Shown piece by piece: positions 1 to 7,015 of a stretch of DNA of 12,511 bases (position 1 is the stretch's first letter; each line of letters starts with the position of its first letter). This stretch comes from CAZYPU01 sp964649665. GTDB lineage: Bacteria > Omnitrophota > Gorgyraeia > JABMRN01 > RBG-13-46-9. Location of the stretch: NCBI GenBank assembly GCA_964649665.1, contig CAZYPU010000032.1, forward strand, positions 1 through 12,511. Reading direction: 5' to 3'. The notes beneath the pieces are model-generated. The model saw nothing but the letters and a program-made list of their open reading frames with translations, was not told the origin of the DNA and did no database searches. The translations under genes and the position numbers were made by a program.

Positions 1-69
1 ACCGAAGCAATCTCTTCGTTTGAGATTGCTTCGGCCGCAAACGAAGAACAGGGCGTCCTCGCAATGACG
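1..69. repeat. Palindromic dispersed repeat, cut by the window edge
   Basis: A central inverted repeat has 12-bp arms (CGAAGCAATCTC and GAGATTGCTTCG) around the 7-nt loop TTCGTTT, and the element ends in CTCGCAATGACG. The same parts recur at 4281-4390 and 4713-4793, where the loop reads AAACGAA, so this copy lies in the opposite orientation. The outer left end, expected to read CGTCATTGCGAG, is missing because the window starts inside the element. No coding sequence is evident. The element lies about 90 bp upstream of dnaX. Confidence 0.9.
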
Positions 70-118
70 GAGAAGCAAAGTGCCCAATTATCTTGACATT
101 ACTTAACCAAGGAAAAAC

Positions 119-147
119 TTGCGCGTTGGAAAGTATCGTGTTATAGT
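119..147 (+). promoter_or_regulatory. Weak candidate promoter for dnaX
   Basis: A TATAGT box at 142-147 lies 17 bp after TTGCGC at 119-124, which resembles a -35/-10 pair with a poor -35. Transcription would then start near 154, only a few bases before the dnaX ATG at 158. A better-looking TTGACA at 93-98 has no -10 box at a normal distance. The assignment is tentative. Confidence 0.3.
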
Positions 148-157
148 ATCATAGATT

Positions 158-1933
158 ATGTCATACCTATCGCTTGCCAGAAAATACAGGCCCCGGGAAT
201 TCGATGAGATCGTGGGCCAGGCACACATCGCCACTACGCTTAAAAACGCCATTACCATGGACATGGCCGCGCATGCCTATCTCTTCGCCGGAGCGCGCGG
301 CGTGGGAAAGACGTCCACGGCCAGAATTCTCGCCAAAAGCTTAAATTGCGAGAAGGGCCCGACCCCCAAGCCATGCCATAAGTGCGCCTCATGCGTCGAA
401 ATCACCCGCGGGGTGAGCATGGACGTTATAGAAATTGACGGCGCCTCAAACAGGGGTATCGATGAAATAAGGAACCTTAAAGAGAATATAAAATTCGCCT
501 CCGTCCACGGAAAATTCAGGATATATATCATAGACGAAGTCCACATGCTGACGCCGGAGGCGTTCAACGCGCTTTTGAAAACACTGGAAGAGCCGCCGCT
601 TCACGTGAAGTTCATTTTCGCGACGACCCAGCCCCACAAAATGCCGCCCACGATCATTTCGAGATGCCAGCGTTTTGATTTCAGAAAGATTTCGACCAAA
701 GACACGGTGAAAAAGCTTAAGGAAATCAAAGCGAAGGAAAAACTCGACGTGGCCGACGAGGCCATGTTTCTTATGGCCAGGGCCGCCGACGGGAGCTTAA
801 GGGACGCCGAAGTAATACTTGACCAGCTTCTCTCGTTTACAAAAGGAAAAATTGGATCCGGTGACGTTGTCAAAGTGCTCGGCCTTATGGAGCAGGGCGT
901 TCTTTTTGAGCTTGCTGACTGCGTGCTGAACAATGAAAAAGATAAAATCCTGAAAACTATCGATGCCCTTGTAAACGGCGGAAAGGACCCCGTTTTCGTG
1001 GCTTCATGCCTGATAGAGCACTTCAGGAATATCATGGCTGTGAAGATAGCAAAGGATAAAGGGAAGGCGTTTGTGGCCGTTTCCGAAGAGGATTACCATA
1101 AACTCCGGGAACAGGGCCTCGGGCTGACGCTGGACGATATTCTATACATAACGTACAGCCTTTCCGCGGCAATTGATTTCATGAAAAAAACCCCGCTTTC
1201 GAGGGTTCCGCTGGAGATAACGCTCATTAAATTAAGCGAGAAAAAACGGCTCGCCTCGATTAAGGAGATTTTAGACCGGCTCTCGGGCATAGAAGAGGCC
1301 CTGAAAAATAAAACCTTTGAAGCGCCGGTTGCCTCACCCGTCATTGCGAGCGCGACGCTTGTCCGCCGTAGCCCTGGCGAAGGCGGAAAGTCGGCCGAAG
1401 CAATCTCAAACGTGGACTCAAGGCAGGCTTCGCCCCGAAATCTCGGGCCCTCCAATGACAAAGTTACCTCCACCGCCGTGCCGAAGGAAGAAATCGCCGT
1501 GGAGAAAGACATATTGCTTTTTCAGAAGGTAAAGGATTCATGGGCGAAGATTTTAAATTTTGTAAAAAGCAGAAAGATGTCCGTCGGCACATTTCTCGCC
1601 GAGGGGGCGCTTCTCAAAGTAAATAACAATACGCTCGCGGTAGGATTCGGCAAACATAATTTACTGCACAGGGAGTCGCTGGAGGTAAGCGCCAATAAGA
1701 AATTCGTGGAAGAAGCCATCAAAAATATTACCGGAGAAGACATGCGATTGATTTTCGAGAGCGTAGAGGCGCAAATCGACAGCGAGCCCGACCTGGCCGA
1801 CGCTCCGGAGAACGAAATCGAGGATGACATCCCTCCGAGGGCGAATAAAATAGAGCCGATAGTGGAATCGGCGGTCGACATATTCGACGCGAAAATCGTG
1901 GACATAAGAAAAGGAAGCGGAAAGGGAAAGTAG
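158..1933 (+). CDS. dnaX: DNA polymerase III subunit gamma/tau
   Basis: This is the ATPase of the clamp loader, which opens the sliding clamp and loads it onto primed DNA during replication. The AAA+ module is complete: Walker A GARGVGKT at residues 45-52, zinc-binding cysteines C64, C73, C76 and C79, Walker B DEVH at 126-129, and the SRC arginine-finger motif at 168-170. Clamp-loader domains II and III follow to about residue 370. A variable linker comes next, then a tau-like C-terminal part. At 591 residues it is a normal full-length tau size. Residues 395-434 are the translation of an inserted genomic repeat, described in a separate entry. The ATG at 158 is the natural start because the conserved MSYLSLARKYRP begins there, but no Shine-Dalgarno is visible before it. 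recR follows 102 bp downstream. Confidence 0.97.
   Translation: MSYLSLARKYRPREFDEIVGQAHIATTLKNAITMDMAAHAYLFAGARGVGKTSTARILAKSLNCEKGPTPKPCHKCASCVEITRGVSMDVIEIDGASNRGIDEIRNLKENIKFASVHGKFRIYIIDEVHMLTPEAFNALLKTLEEPPLHVKFIFATTQPHKMPPTIISRCQRFDFRKISTKDTVKKLKEIKAKEKLDVADEAMFLMARAADGSLRDAEVILDQLLSFTKGKIGSGDVVKVLGLMEQGVLFELADCVLNNEKDKILKTIDALVNGGKDPVFVASCLIEHFRNIMAVKIAKDKGKAFVAVSEEDYHKLREQGLGLTLDDILYITYSLSAAIDFMKKTPLSRVPLEITLIKLSEKKRLASIKEILDRLSGIEEALKNKTFEAPVASPVIASATLVRRSPGEGGKSAEAISNVDSRQASPRNLGPSNDKVTSTAVPKEEIAVEKDILLFQKVKDSWAKILNFVKSRKMSVGTFLAEGALLKVNNNTLAVGFGKHNLLHRESLEVSANKKFVEEAIKNITGEDMRLIFESVEAQIDSEPDLADAPENEIEDDIPPRANKIEPIVESAVDIFDAKIVDIRKGSGKGK
1339..1460. repeat. Dispersed palindromic repeat inside the dnaX coding sequence
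   Basis: The segment opens with CGTCATTGCGAG and contains CCGAAGCAATCTCAAACG. It closes with CTCCAATGAC, a degenerate form of the usual right end CTCGCAATGAC. Its left half also holds the hairpin GTCCGCC...GGCGGA, related to the element at 12293-12324. The reading frame stays open through it and encodes dnaX residues 395-434 (for example VIASAT, then AEAISN), in the low-conservation linker between the clamp-loader core and the C-terminal domain. Confidence 0.85.
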
Positions 1934-1939
1934 CGTGAC

Positions 1940-2040
1940 CCATTCGACCCTTCGACAAGCTCAGGGTCGTCCTGAGCAAAGTCGAAGGACGACTTGCGCT
2001 CAGGGTCATCCCGAGCGACCGAAGGGAGTCGAGGGATGAA
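1940..2040. repeat. Palindromic repeat (TCGAC/CTCAGG type) between dnaX and recR
   Basis: Nested inverted repeats are visible. CTTCGAC at 1950-1956 pairs with GTCGAAG at 1981-1987, and inside them CTCAGG at 1960-1965 pairs with CCTGAG at 1971-1976. A second module has TCATCCC at 2006-2012 facing GGGATGA at 2033-2039. The element fills the whole dnaX-recR gap and runs into the recR start codon. Transcribed, it would form strong hairpins between the two cistrons. Confidence 0.85.
2006..2039 (+). promoter_or_regulatory. Repeat-derived ribosome-binding site and start hairpin of recR
   Basis: The only plausible Shine-Dalgarno for recR is AGGGAG at 2023-2028, 7 nt before the ATG at 2036. Both lie in the right module of the repeat. 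TCATCCC (2006-2012) can pair with GGGATGA (2033-2039), which contains the ATG, and CGAC (2016-2019) can pair with GTCG (2028-2031). This would leave most of the Shine-Dalgarno in the loop and the start codon in the stem. Folding could therefore modulate recR translation. That effect is inferred from base pairing only. Confidence 0.55.
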
Positions 2041-2635
2041 GGGCCTGCCGGATTCAATGCGTTCGCTGATAGTCGAATTCAGCAAGATGCCGGGCATCGG
2101 CCCCAGATCGGCCCAGCGGCTCGCTTTTTTCATCCTCACAAAACCCGCGGAAGAAGCCAAAAAACTTTCCGAGGCCATAATAAAGCTCAAAGCGAGCGTA
2201 AAATTCTGCGGGACCTGTAACAACTTAAGCGATACCGATATCTGCTCCATATGCGCCAACGACACAAGGGATAGAAGCATTATCTGTGTCGTGGAAAAGC
2301 CGAGCGACGTGATTTCCATAGAAAAAATGGGGGAATATAACGGGCTATACCACGTGCTTTTGGGTGCGCTTTCGCCGCTTGACGGGGTGGGTCCGGAGGA
2401 TCTAAAAATAGGGGAACTTGTAAAAAGGATCAGGAATGGAAAAATAAAAGAAGTCATAATCGCCACCAACTCCAACATCGAAGGCGAGGCAACGGCGCTT
2501 TACCTTATCGGATTGTTGAAGCCCCTCGGCGGTAAAGTGTACAGGATTGCTTACGGTATACCTGTCGGCTCGAATCTTGAATATGCGGATCAGGCGACCC
2601 TTTATAAGGCATTCGAGGGCAAACGGGAGGTCTAA
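2036..2635 (+). CDS. recR: Recombination mediator protein RecR
   Basis: RecR works with RecO (and RecF) to load RecA on gapped single-stranded DNA. The 199-residue product is the usual length. It shows the N-terminal helix-hairpin-helix region (PGIGPRSAQRLAF), a four-cysteine zinc finger (CGTC, then CSIC), and a Toprim domain starting at ICVVEKPSDV with the conserved GLYHVL and LSPLDGVGP blocks. The ATG at 2036 is chosen because family similarity begins at MKGLPDSMRSLI. The frame stays open upstream to a TTG at 1994, but that part is repeat sequence. The dnaX-recR pairing is classical, but the small gene ybaB that often lies between them is absent. Confidence 0.95.
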   Translation: MKGLPDSMRSLIVEFSKMPGIGPRSAQRLAFFILTKPAEEAKKLSEAIIKLKASVKFCGTCNNLSDTDICSICANDTRDRSIICVVEKPSDVISIEKMGEYNGLYHVLLGALSPLDGVGPEDLKIGELVKRIRNGKIKEVIIATNSNIEGEATALYLIGLLKPLGGKVYRIAYGIPVGSNLEYADQATLYKAFEGKREV

Positions 2636-2651
2636 GGAGTTTTTCCACTTT

Positions 2652-2786
2652 GTCATTCTGAGGAGAGCCGAACGGAGTGAGGCTCGACGAAGAATCTTAA
2701 CGAAAGATCCTTCGGCTCCTGCGGAGCGCTCAGGATGACAAGGGTACTGCGCTCAGGATGACAAGGGTGCTGCGCTCAGGATGACA
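2652..2786. repeat. Palindromic dispersed repeat with a tandem 23-bp tail
   Basis: The left end GTCATTCTGAGG and the right end CTCAGGATGACA are inverted versions of each other. Between them are GAGCC...GGCTC (2665-2685) and an imperfect GAAGAATCT...AGATCCTTC palindrome. The right end is iterated: units starting GCGCTCAGGATGACA occur at 2726, 2749 and 2772, an exact period of 23 bp, the last unit incomplete. The element lies just downstream of recR and could act as a transcript-end hairpin, though there is no clear T-tract. Confidence 0.88.
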
Positions 2787-2804
2787 GAATAAGCCGAATA
2801 TATC

Positions 2805-2833
2805 TTGACACCTGTGCTTAAATGGTGTAAATT
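2805..2833 (+). promoter_or_regulatory. Sigma70-type promoter for the membrane protein / por unit
   Basis: A consensus -35 TTGACA at 2805-2810 is followed after exactly 17 bp by TAAATT at 2828-2833. A TATAGT at 2833-2838 is an alternative -10 but its spacing of 22 bp is too long. It lies about 40 bp before the ATG at 2874 and just after the repeat, and it is the only strong promoter I see before the eight-gene run ending at 11040. Confidence 0.7.
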
Positions 2834-2873
2834 ATAGTAAAATAAGCGGTTATGAACAATAAAGGAGGATGAT

Positions 2874-3650
2874 ATGAGTATAATAGAGGCCGTGAAAAAA
2901 GGATTTACGCTGAGCGGAAAACTGTTCAAGGTAATGGTGCTTTTTTTCATGCTGAACGTGATAATGGGCCTTATAAGCCTGCCGCTTGCGAAGCCTGAAA
3001 ATGTCGGAAACCCCTCTGTGGCTGTTATTTCATTTATCCTCAGCCTGATATTTTTCGCTATTTTCATCTACCTGCAGGGCGGGGCCCTTGGCGCGGCCAG
3101 GGATATCCATAAATCCGGATCCTGGGACATGGCAAATTTTTCCGCCTACGGCAAAAAATATTATTTAAAAATTCTCGGGCTTTTGGCTCTCTATATACTG
3201 ATAGCCCTGGGCATCGTTTTGATCCTTGCCCTGATAGGAAGCGGTATACTGGCGATCGGCGATAACGCCTTTACGAGAACGCTTGTTTTCGGAGCGGCGG
3301 CGCTAATCGCGATTTTTACGATCGTTCTTCTTCTGTTCCCCATTTATTCGATTGTCGCGGATGAAAAAAGTGTCATGCAGGCGTTTAAGAAGGGCATAAA
3401 GCTTGGCAGGGACCACTTCTGGCCCGTGCTGGGATTATTCGCGCTGCTTGTTATAATCAGCGTTTTTATTTCGCTCGTGGTCGGTTTCATAATCGGCCTC
3501 GTTACCGTGCCGTTTCCGCTTCTGCTGGGTCAGGTGCTGATAACCATTGTAAACAGTGCTGTACAGTCATATATTCCTATCGTCATGATGCTGGCGCTCA
3601 TGGGGTATTATCTTAGCTTAACCAAGGAGTCCGAAGCGCCGCAGGTATGA
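2874..3650 (+). CDS. Multi-pass membrane protein of unknown function
   Basis: I cannot assign a function. The 258-residue protein has about six hydrophobic segments, roughly at residues 18-39, 47-70, 100-124, 130-152, 180-208 and 212-243. Short polar stretches lie between them, including KSGSWDMANFSAYGKKYY near residue 80. The layout resembles loosely defined integral-membrane families (DUF975-like or YIP1-like), but this is only an impression. An excellent Shine-Dalgarno, AAGGAGG at 2862-2868, fixes the ATG at 2874. Its TGA overlaps the porG start as ATGA, so the two genes are probably translationally coupled and co-transcribed with the por genes. Whether the protein is linked to the oxidoreductase is unknown. 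Confidence 0.85.
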   Translation: MSIIEAVKKGFTLSGKLFKVMVLFFMLNVIMGLISLPLAKPENVGNPSVAVISFILSLIFFAIFIYLQGGALGAARDIHKSGSWDMANFSAYGKKYYLKILGLLALYILIALGIVLILALIGSGILAIGDNAFTRTLVFGAAALIAIFTIVLLLFPIYSIVADEKSVMQAFKKGIKLGRDHFWPVLGLFALLVIISVFISLVVGFIIGLVTVPFPLLLGQVLITIVNSAVQSYIPIVMMLALMGYYLSLTKESEAPQV

Positions 3651-4219
3651 AGGAGTTACTGGAAATAAGATGGCACGGCCGCGGCGGCCAGGGCGCCAAG
3701 ACAGCGGCGCAGCTTCTGGCGGAAGCCGCTCTTGACATAGGAAAATCCATCCAGGCATTTCCCGAATACGGGCCCGAAAGAGCGGGCGCCCCTATACGTA
3801 CCTACACCAGAATAAGCGACCGTACAATAAGGGTCCACTCGCCCGTGACACACCCGGACATAGTCGCCGTTATAGACCCGACGCTTCTTGATTCCGTTGA
3901 TGTCACGGAGGGCCTTGGCCCCGACGGCATTCTGATCGTGAACACGCCCGAAAGCCCGGATGCCGTGCGCGAAAAAGTAAAATTCAAAAAAGGAAAAGTT
4001 GCCGTCTGCGACGCGACGAAGATTTCGCTCGAGACGCTGGGCGTTCCGATACCTAATATGCCGATGCTGGGCGCGCTTCTTAAAGCAAGCCCGGTCGTTC
4101 CGAGCGAGGCGTTGGAGAAGAAAGTGCGGTACAAGTTTTTAAAAAAGATCGGCGAAAAAAAAACCGAAGCGAATATAACCGCGATTGAACGCGCCTTCAA
4201 AGAAGCGAAAGTAGGATAG
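3647..4219 (+). CDS. porG: Pyruvate:ferredoxin oxidoreductase, gamma subunit
   Basis: This is the gamma subunit of the four-subunit (gamma-delta-alpha-beta) 2-oxoacid:ferredoxin oxidoreductase. The enzyme converts pyruvate and CoA to acetyl-CoA and CO2 while reducing ferredoxin. The 190-residue product starts with the family signature RWHGRGGQGAKTAAQLLAEA, followed by FPEYGPERAGAP and the conserved NMPMLGALLKA block near residue 145. Size is typical. The ATG overlaps the stop of the upstream membrane protein gene (ATGA), which implies coupled translation; there is no good independent Shine-Dalgarno. A repeat-filled gap of about 210 bp separates it from porD. Substrate could also be another 2-oxoacid, since the gamma sequence alone does not distinguish pyruvate from branched-chain 2-oxoacids. 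Confidence 0.95.
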   Translation: MKELLEIRWHGRGGQGAKTAAQLLAEAALDIGKSIQAFPEYGPERAGAPIRTYTRISDRTIRVHSPVTHPDIVAVIDPTLLDSVDVTEGLGPDGILIVNTPESPDAVREKVKFKKGKVAVCDATKISLETLGVPIPNMPMLGALLKASPVVPSEALEKKVRYKFLKKIGEKKTEANITAIERAFKEAKVG

Positions 4220-4222
4220 AGC

Positions 4223-4416
4223 CGTCATCGCGAGGGCGTGATTCTTTTTCGTCATTGCGAGGGCGACGAAATCATTATTTCGTCATTGCGAGCGCCGCGA
4301 AGCGGCGCGAAGCAATCTCAAACGAAGAGATTGCTTCGTCCCCCTCGACGCGCGGCCTTTGGCCGCTTGCTCGGGGTCCTCGCAATGACGGGAGTTAGCA
4401 CGGCGCTCGCAATGAC
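4223..4416. repeat. Palindromic repeat with multiplied ends, between porG and porD
   Basis: The complete element spans 4281-4390. It starts with CGTCATTGCGAG and carries the CGAAGCAATCTC / GAGATTGCTTCG core around AAACGAA at about 4310-4340. Its right arm holds the sub-hairpin GCGGCCTTTGGCCGC, and it ends in CTCGCAATGACG. Two extra left ends precede it (CGTCATCGCGAGGGCG at 4223, CGTCATTGCGAGGGCG at 4250) and one extra right end follows (CTCGCAATGACA at 4405-4416). The whole intercistronic space is therefore repeat-derived and would fold into a large hairpin in the por mRNA. Confidence 0.9.
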
Positions 4417-4429
4417 AGCGAGAATAAAC

Positions 4430-4705
4430 ATGAAGAAAAAAAACTGGAAAGAAATACCGATAGGCGGCCGCATAGATAAAGGCGGCACCGCAAGGGATTA
4501 CAAAACCGGCTCCTGGCGCACATTTAAGCCGGTTATAGACAAAACAAAATGCATAAATTGCATGCAGTGCTGGATGCATTGCCCCGATTCCTGCATCATG
4601 GTTAAAGACGGAAAAATGGAGGGCTTTGAGTACGATTTCTGCAAGGGCTGCGGGATATGCGCGAGTATCTGCCCGGTGAAATGCATCAAGATGGAGAAGG
4701 GATGA
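4430..4705 (+). CDS. porD: Pyruvate:ferredoxin oxidoreductase, delta (ferredoxin-like) subunit
   Basis: The 91-residue protein is the electron-transfer subunit that carries two [4Fe-4S] clusters. The two binding motifs are CINCMQCWMHCP and CKGCGICASICP, the standard bacterial-ferredoxin pattern CxxCxxCxxxCP. The N-terminal part (WKEIPIGGRIDKGGTARDYKTGSW) is typical of PorD. The open frame extends upstream to 4238, but residues encoded before 4430 are translated repeat, so the ATG at 4430 is the sensible start. Its Shine-Dalgarno is weak. porA follows after another repeat. Confidence 0.94.
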   Translation: MKKKNWKEIPIGGRIDKGGTARDYKTGSWRTFKPVIDKTKCINCMQCWMHCPDSCIMVKDGKMEGFEYDFCKGCGICASICPVKCIKMEKG

Positions 4706-4712
4706 TTTATTC

Positions 4713-4793
4713 CGTCATTGCGAGGGCGCGAAGCGCCCGAAGCAATCTCAAACGAAGAGATTGCTTCGGCGCCTTTGGCGCCTCGCAATGACG
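4713..4793. repeat. Complete 81-bp palindromic dispersed repeat between porD and porA
   Basis: This is the cleanest copy in the window. It runs from CGTCATTGCGAGG to CCTCGCAATGACG. Each outer arm contains a small sub-hairpin (GGCGCGAAGCGCC on the left, GGCGCCTTTGGCGCC on the right), and the CGAAGCAATCTC / GAGATTGCTTCG core surrounds AAACGAA in the middle. As RNA it would make a long stem or a three-hairpin structure. The element lies wholly in the intercistronic gap. Confidence 0.93.
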
Positions 4794-4829
4794 TTACAAA
4801 GTATGAAGGTAAAAGTGAAAGAGAAAACG

Positions 4830-6014
4830 ATGAAAAAGAACGTAATTGCGCTCATGGGGGACCAGACCGTCGCCGAGGCGATGCGGCAGATCGATCCGGA
4901 TGTTGTCGCCGCTTACCCGATAACGCCGCAGACCGAGATCGTCATGAGTTTTTCGCAGTTTGTGGCCGACGGCAGGGTGAAGACGGAGATGATACCCGTA
5001 GAGTCGGAGCACAGCGCCATGAGCGCGTGCGTCGGTTCCGCGGCAGCGGGCGCCCGCACCATGACGGCCACCTGCGCCAACGGTCTCGCGCTCATGTGGG
5101 AAGTCGTCTATATAGCGGCTTCCACGCGCCTTCCCATCGTGATGCCGGTTGTAAACAGGGCTTTATCGGGGCCCATAAACATACACTGTGACCATTCCGA
5201 CTCTATGGGCGCCAGGGATTCCGGATGGATCCAGCTTTATTCCGAGAACGCCCAGGAAGCATACGAGAACACTATCGTCGCGGTGCGAATAGCCGAACAC
5301 AAAAAAATACTTCTTCCCGTCATGGTATGCCAGGACGGTTTTATAACGAGTCACGCCGTGGAAGGGGTCGAGATATTCCCCGACGGCGAAGTAAAAAAGT
5401 TTGTAGGGGAATACAAGCCGGATCGCACGCTTCTCGAGGTGGATAAGCCGCTTACCTACGGGCCGCTCGATCTGCAGGATTACTATTTTGAGCACAAGCG
5501 TCAGCAGGCTGAGGCCATGAAAAACGCGCTTGAAACAATTCCTGAGATTCTCGCTGAATTCAACAAAACCTTCGGCCGCTCACACGATTTACTGGAAGAG
5601 TATAAATTAAGCGACGCGGATACGGCGATCGTCGCGCTAAGCTCGACTGCCGGTACCGCGAAGGATGTCGTTGATAAATTGCGCTCATCCGGCATGAAGG
5701 TGGGCCTTCTCAAGCCGATATTTTTCAGGCCGTTTCCGAAAGAGAGGATAGTGAGGGCCCTCTCACATGTAAAGGCCGTCGCTGTTCTGGACAGAAGCGA
5801 TTCGTTCGGCGCGGAGGGCGGGCCTTTATTTATGGAAATAAAATCGTCCCTGTATGAAGCGAAAAAGCAGCCGCTTTTTAAGAACTATATATTCGGCCTC
5901 GGCGGCCGCGACATTTTCCCGGAGGACATAGAGAAAGTGTATAAGGACCTGGAAGACATGAAGAAATCGGGAAAGGTAAAATCCTTAGTCAATTATTTGG
6001 GAGTGAGAGATTAA
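4830..6014 (+). CDS. porA: Pyruvate:ferredoxin oxidoreductase, alpha subunit
   Basis: The alpha subunit contributes the pyrimidine-binding half of the thiamine diphosphate site and much of the substrate pocket. The signature AYPITPQTEI lies at about residues 28-37. The catalytic-site VESEHS sits near 57-62, and NRALSGPINIHCDHSD and GWIQLYSENAQEAY follow, matching the usual order. At 394 residues it has normal length. I chose the ATG at 4830 because family members begin a few residues before ALMGD and a purine-rich stretch (GAAAGAGAA) precedes it. An in-frame ATG at 4803 and a longer frame from 4761 reach into the repeat and are less likely. porB follows after 18 bp. Confidence 0.95.
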   Translation: MKKNVIALMGDQTVAEAMRQIDPDVVAAYPITPQTEIVMSFSQFVADGRVKTEMIPVESEHSAMSACVGSAAAGARTMTATCANGLALMWEVVYIAASTRLPIVMPVVNRALSGPINIHCDHSDSMGARDSGWIQLYSENAQEAYENTIVAVRIAEHKKILLPVMVCQDGFITSHAVEGVEIFPDGEVKKFVGEYKPDRTLLEVDKPLTYGPLDLQDYYFEHKRQQAEAMKNALETIPEILAEFNKTFGRSHDLLEEYKLSDADTAIVALSSTAGTAKDVVDKLRSSGMKVGLLKPIFFRPFPKERIVRALSHVKAVAVLDRSDSFGAEGGPLFMEIKSSLYEAKKQPLFKNYIFGLGGRDIFPEDIEKVYKDLEDMKKSGKVKSLVNYLGVRD

Positions 6015-6032
6015 AGGAGCGTCATTAAGATT

Positions 6033-6962
6033 ATGGCGAACATAAAAGAACTAACCAAAATTCCGGAACGCCTTACCCCGGGCCACAGGCTGTGCCCCGG
6101 ATGCGGGGCCTCGATTGCCGTAAGGCAGGTTCTCATGGGAACGACCTCTCCCGTAGTCGTGGCGGCGGCTACAGGCTGCCTGGAGGTAGCGACCACTATA
6201 TACCCGTATACGGCATGGAACACGCCTTTTATCCACAATGCCTTCGAGAACGCGGCCGCGACGATAAGCGGCGTGGAAACAGCTTACCGGGCGTTTAAAA
6301 AGCAAGGCAAAATTACAAAGGATATAAAGTTTGTCGCTTTCGGCGGTGACGGCGGCACCTACGACATAGGCCTCCAGTCGTTATCAGGGGCGTTGGAAAG
6401 AGGTCACAATTTTGTCTATGTCTGTTATGATAACCAGGCCTACGAAAATACGGGGGTACAACGCTCGAGTGCGACGCCCGAAGGCGCTTCCACCACGACC
6501 GCTCCGGCCGGCAAGGAAAGCTACGGGAAGCATCAGTTCCGCAAAGACCTTACCGCCATCGTGGCGGCGCACAATATACCATATGCCGCGCAGGGGTGCA
6601 TTTCCCACTGGAACGACCTTGTGACAAAATCGCAGAAAGCGTTTGCCGCAGAAGGCCCCGCTTTCTTAAACGTCTTCGCGCCGTGCCACAGGGGCTGGCG
6701 CTATCCGCAGAACGACACGATAAAGATCGCGAAGCTGGCGGTGGATACTGGTTTCTGGCCGCTCATCGAAATTGAAAACGGCAAATGGCGCTTTACCTAC
6801 AAGCCGAAAGAAAGAAAGCCCGTTGTGGAATTCATGAAGACCCAGGGCCGATTTAAACACCTCTTTAAAGAGGAAAATAAACGTGTTTTGGAAGAAATAC
6901 AGAAAAACACAGATGCCCGCTGGGAACGCCTCGAGAAGCTTGTCCAGGCCACTTCCGGCTAG
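6033..6962 (+). CDS. porB: Pyruvate:ferredoxin oxidoreductase, beta subunit
   Basis: The beta subunit binds the diphosphate of thiamine diphosphate and one [4Fe-4S] cluster. The thiamine diphosphate motif runs from GGDGG at residues 104-108 to the N of YDNQAYENTG near 134. The expected cluster cysteines are present: C21 and C24 (LCPGCG), C49 (TGC) and C218 (APCHRGW). Length (309 residues) is normal. The Shine-Dalgarno AAGGAG at 6014-6019 is 13 nt from the ATG, a little far, but the start matches the family (PGHRLCPGCGAS close to the N-terminus). It completes the gamma-delta-alpha-beta set in the same order as in Thermotoga and archaeal por operons. Confidence 0.95.
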   Translation: MANIKELTKIPERLTPGHRLCPGCGASIAVRQVLMGTTSPVVVAAATGCLEVATTIYPYTAWNTPFIHNAFENAAATISGVETAYRAFKKQGKITKDIKFVAFGGDGGTYDIGLQSLSGALERGHNFVYVCYDNQAYENTGVQRSSATPEGASTTTAPAGKESYGKHQFRKDLTAIVAAHNIPYAAQGCISHWNDLVTKSQKAFAAEGPAFLNVFAPCHRGWRYPQNDTIKIAKLAVDTGFWPLIEIENGKWRFTYKPKERKPVVEFMKTQGRFKHLFKEENKRVLEEIQKNTDARWERLEKLVQATSG

Positions 6963-7015
6963 CCTTTATTCAATAAATCTTTTTCACAAGCCAAATGGCC
7001 CGCTCGTTTTTCGAC

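Noticed and set aside
93..98. TTGACA as the -35 box for dnaX
   Set aside because: No acceptable -10 box lies 16-18 bp downstream.
1522..2478. 318-codon open frame on the reverse strand over dnaX and recR
   Set aside because: It lies antisense to two certain genes, crosses the repeat between them and has no recognisable domain.
2851..2871. Six-codon frame ATG AAC AAT AAA GGA GGA TGA just before the membrane gene
   Set aside because: It is formed by the Shine-Dalgarno itself, has no ribosome-binding site of its own and shows no attenuator-like codons.
4238..4429. Upstream in-frame extension of porD (64 extra codons)
   Set aside because: It is translation of the palindromic repeat, and PorD similarity begins only at 4430.
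4223..4793. Possible CRISPR array, because short repeats recur
   Set aside because: The repeats are palindromic elements of unequal spacing without uniform unique spacers, and no cas gene is present.
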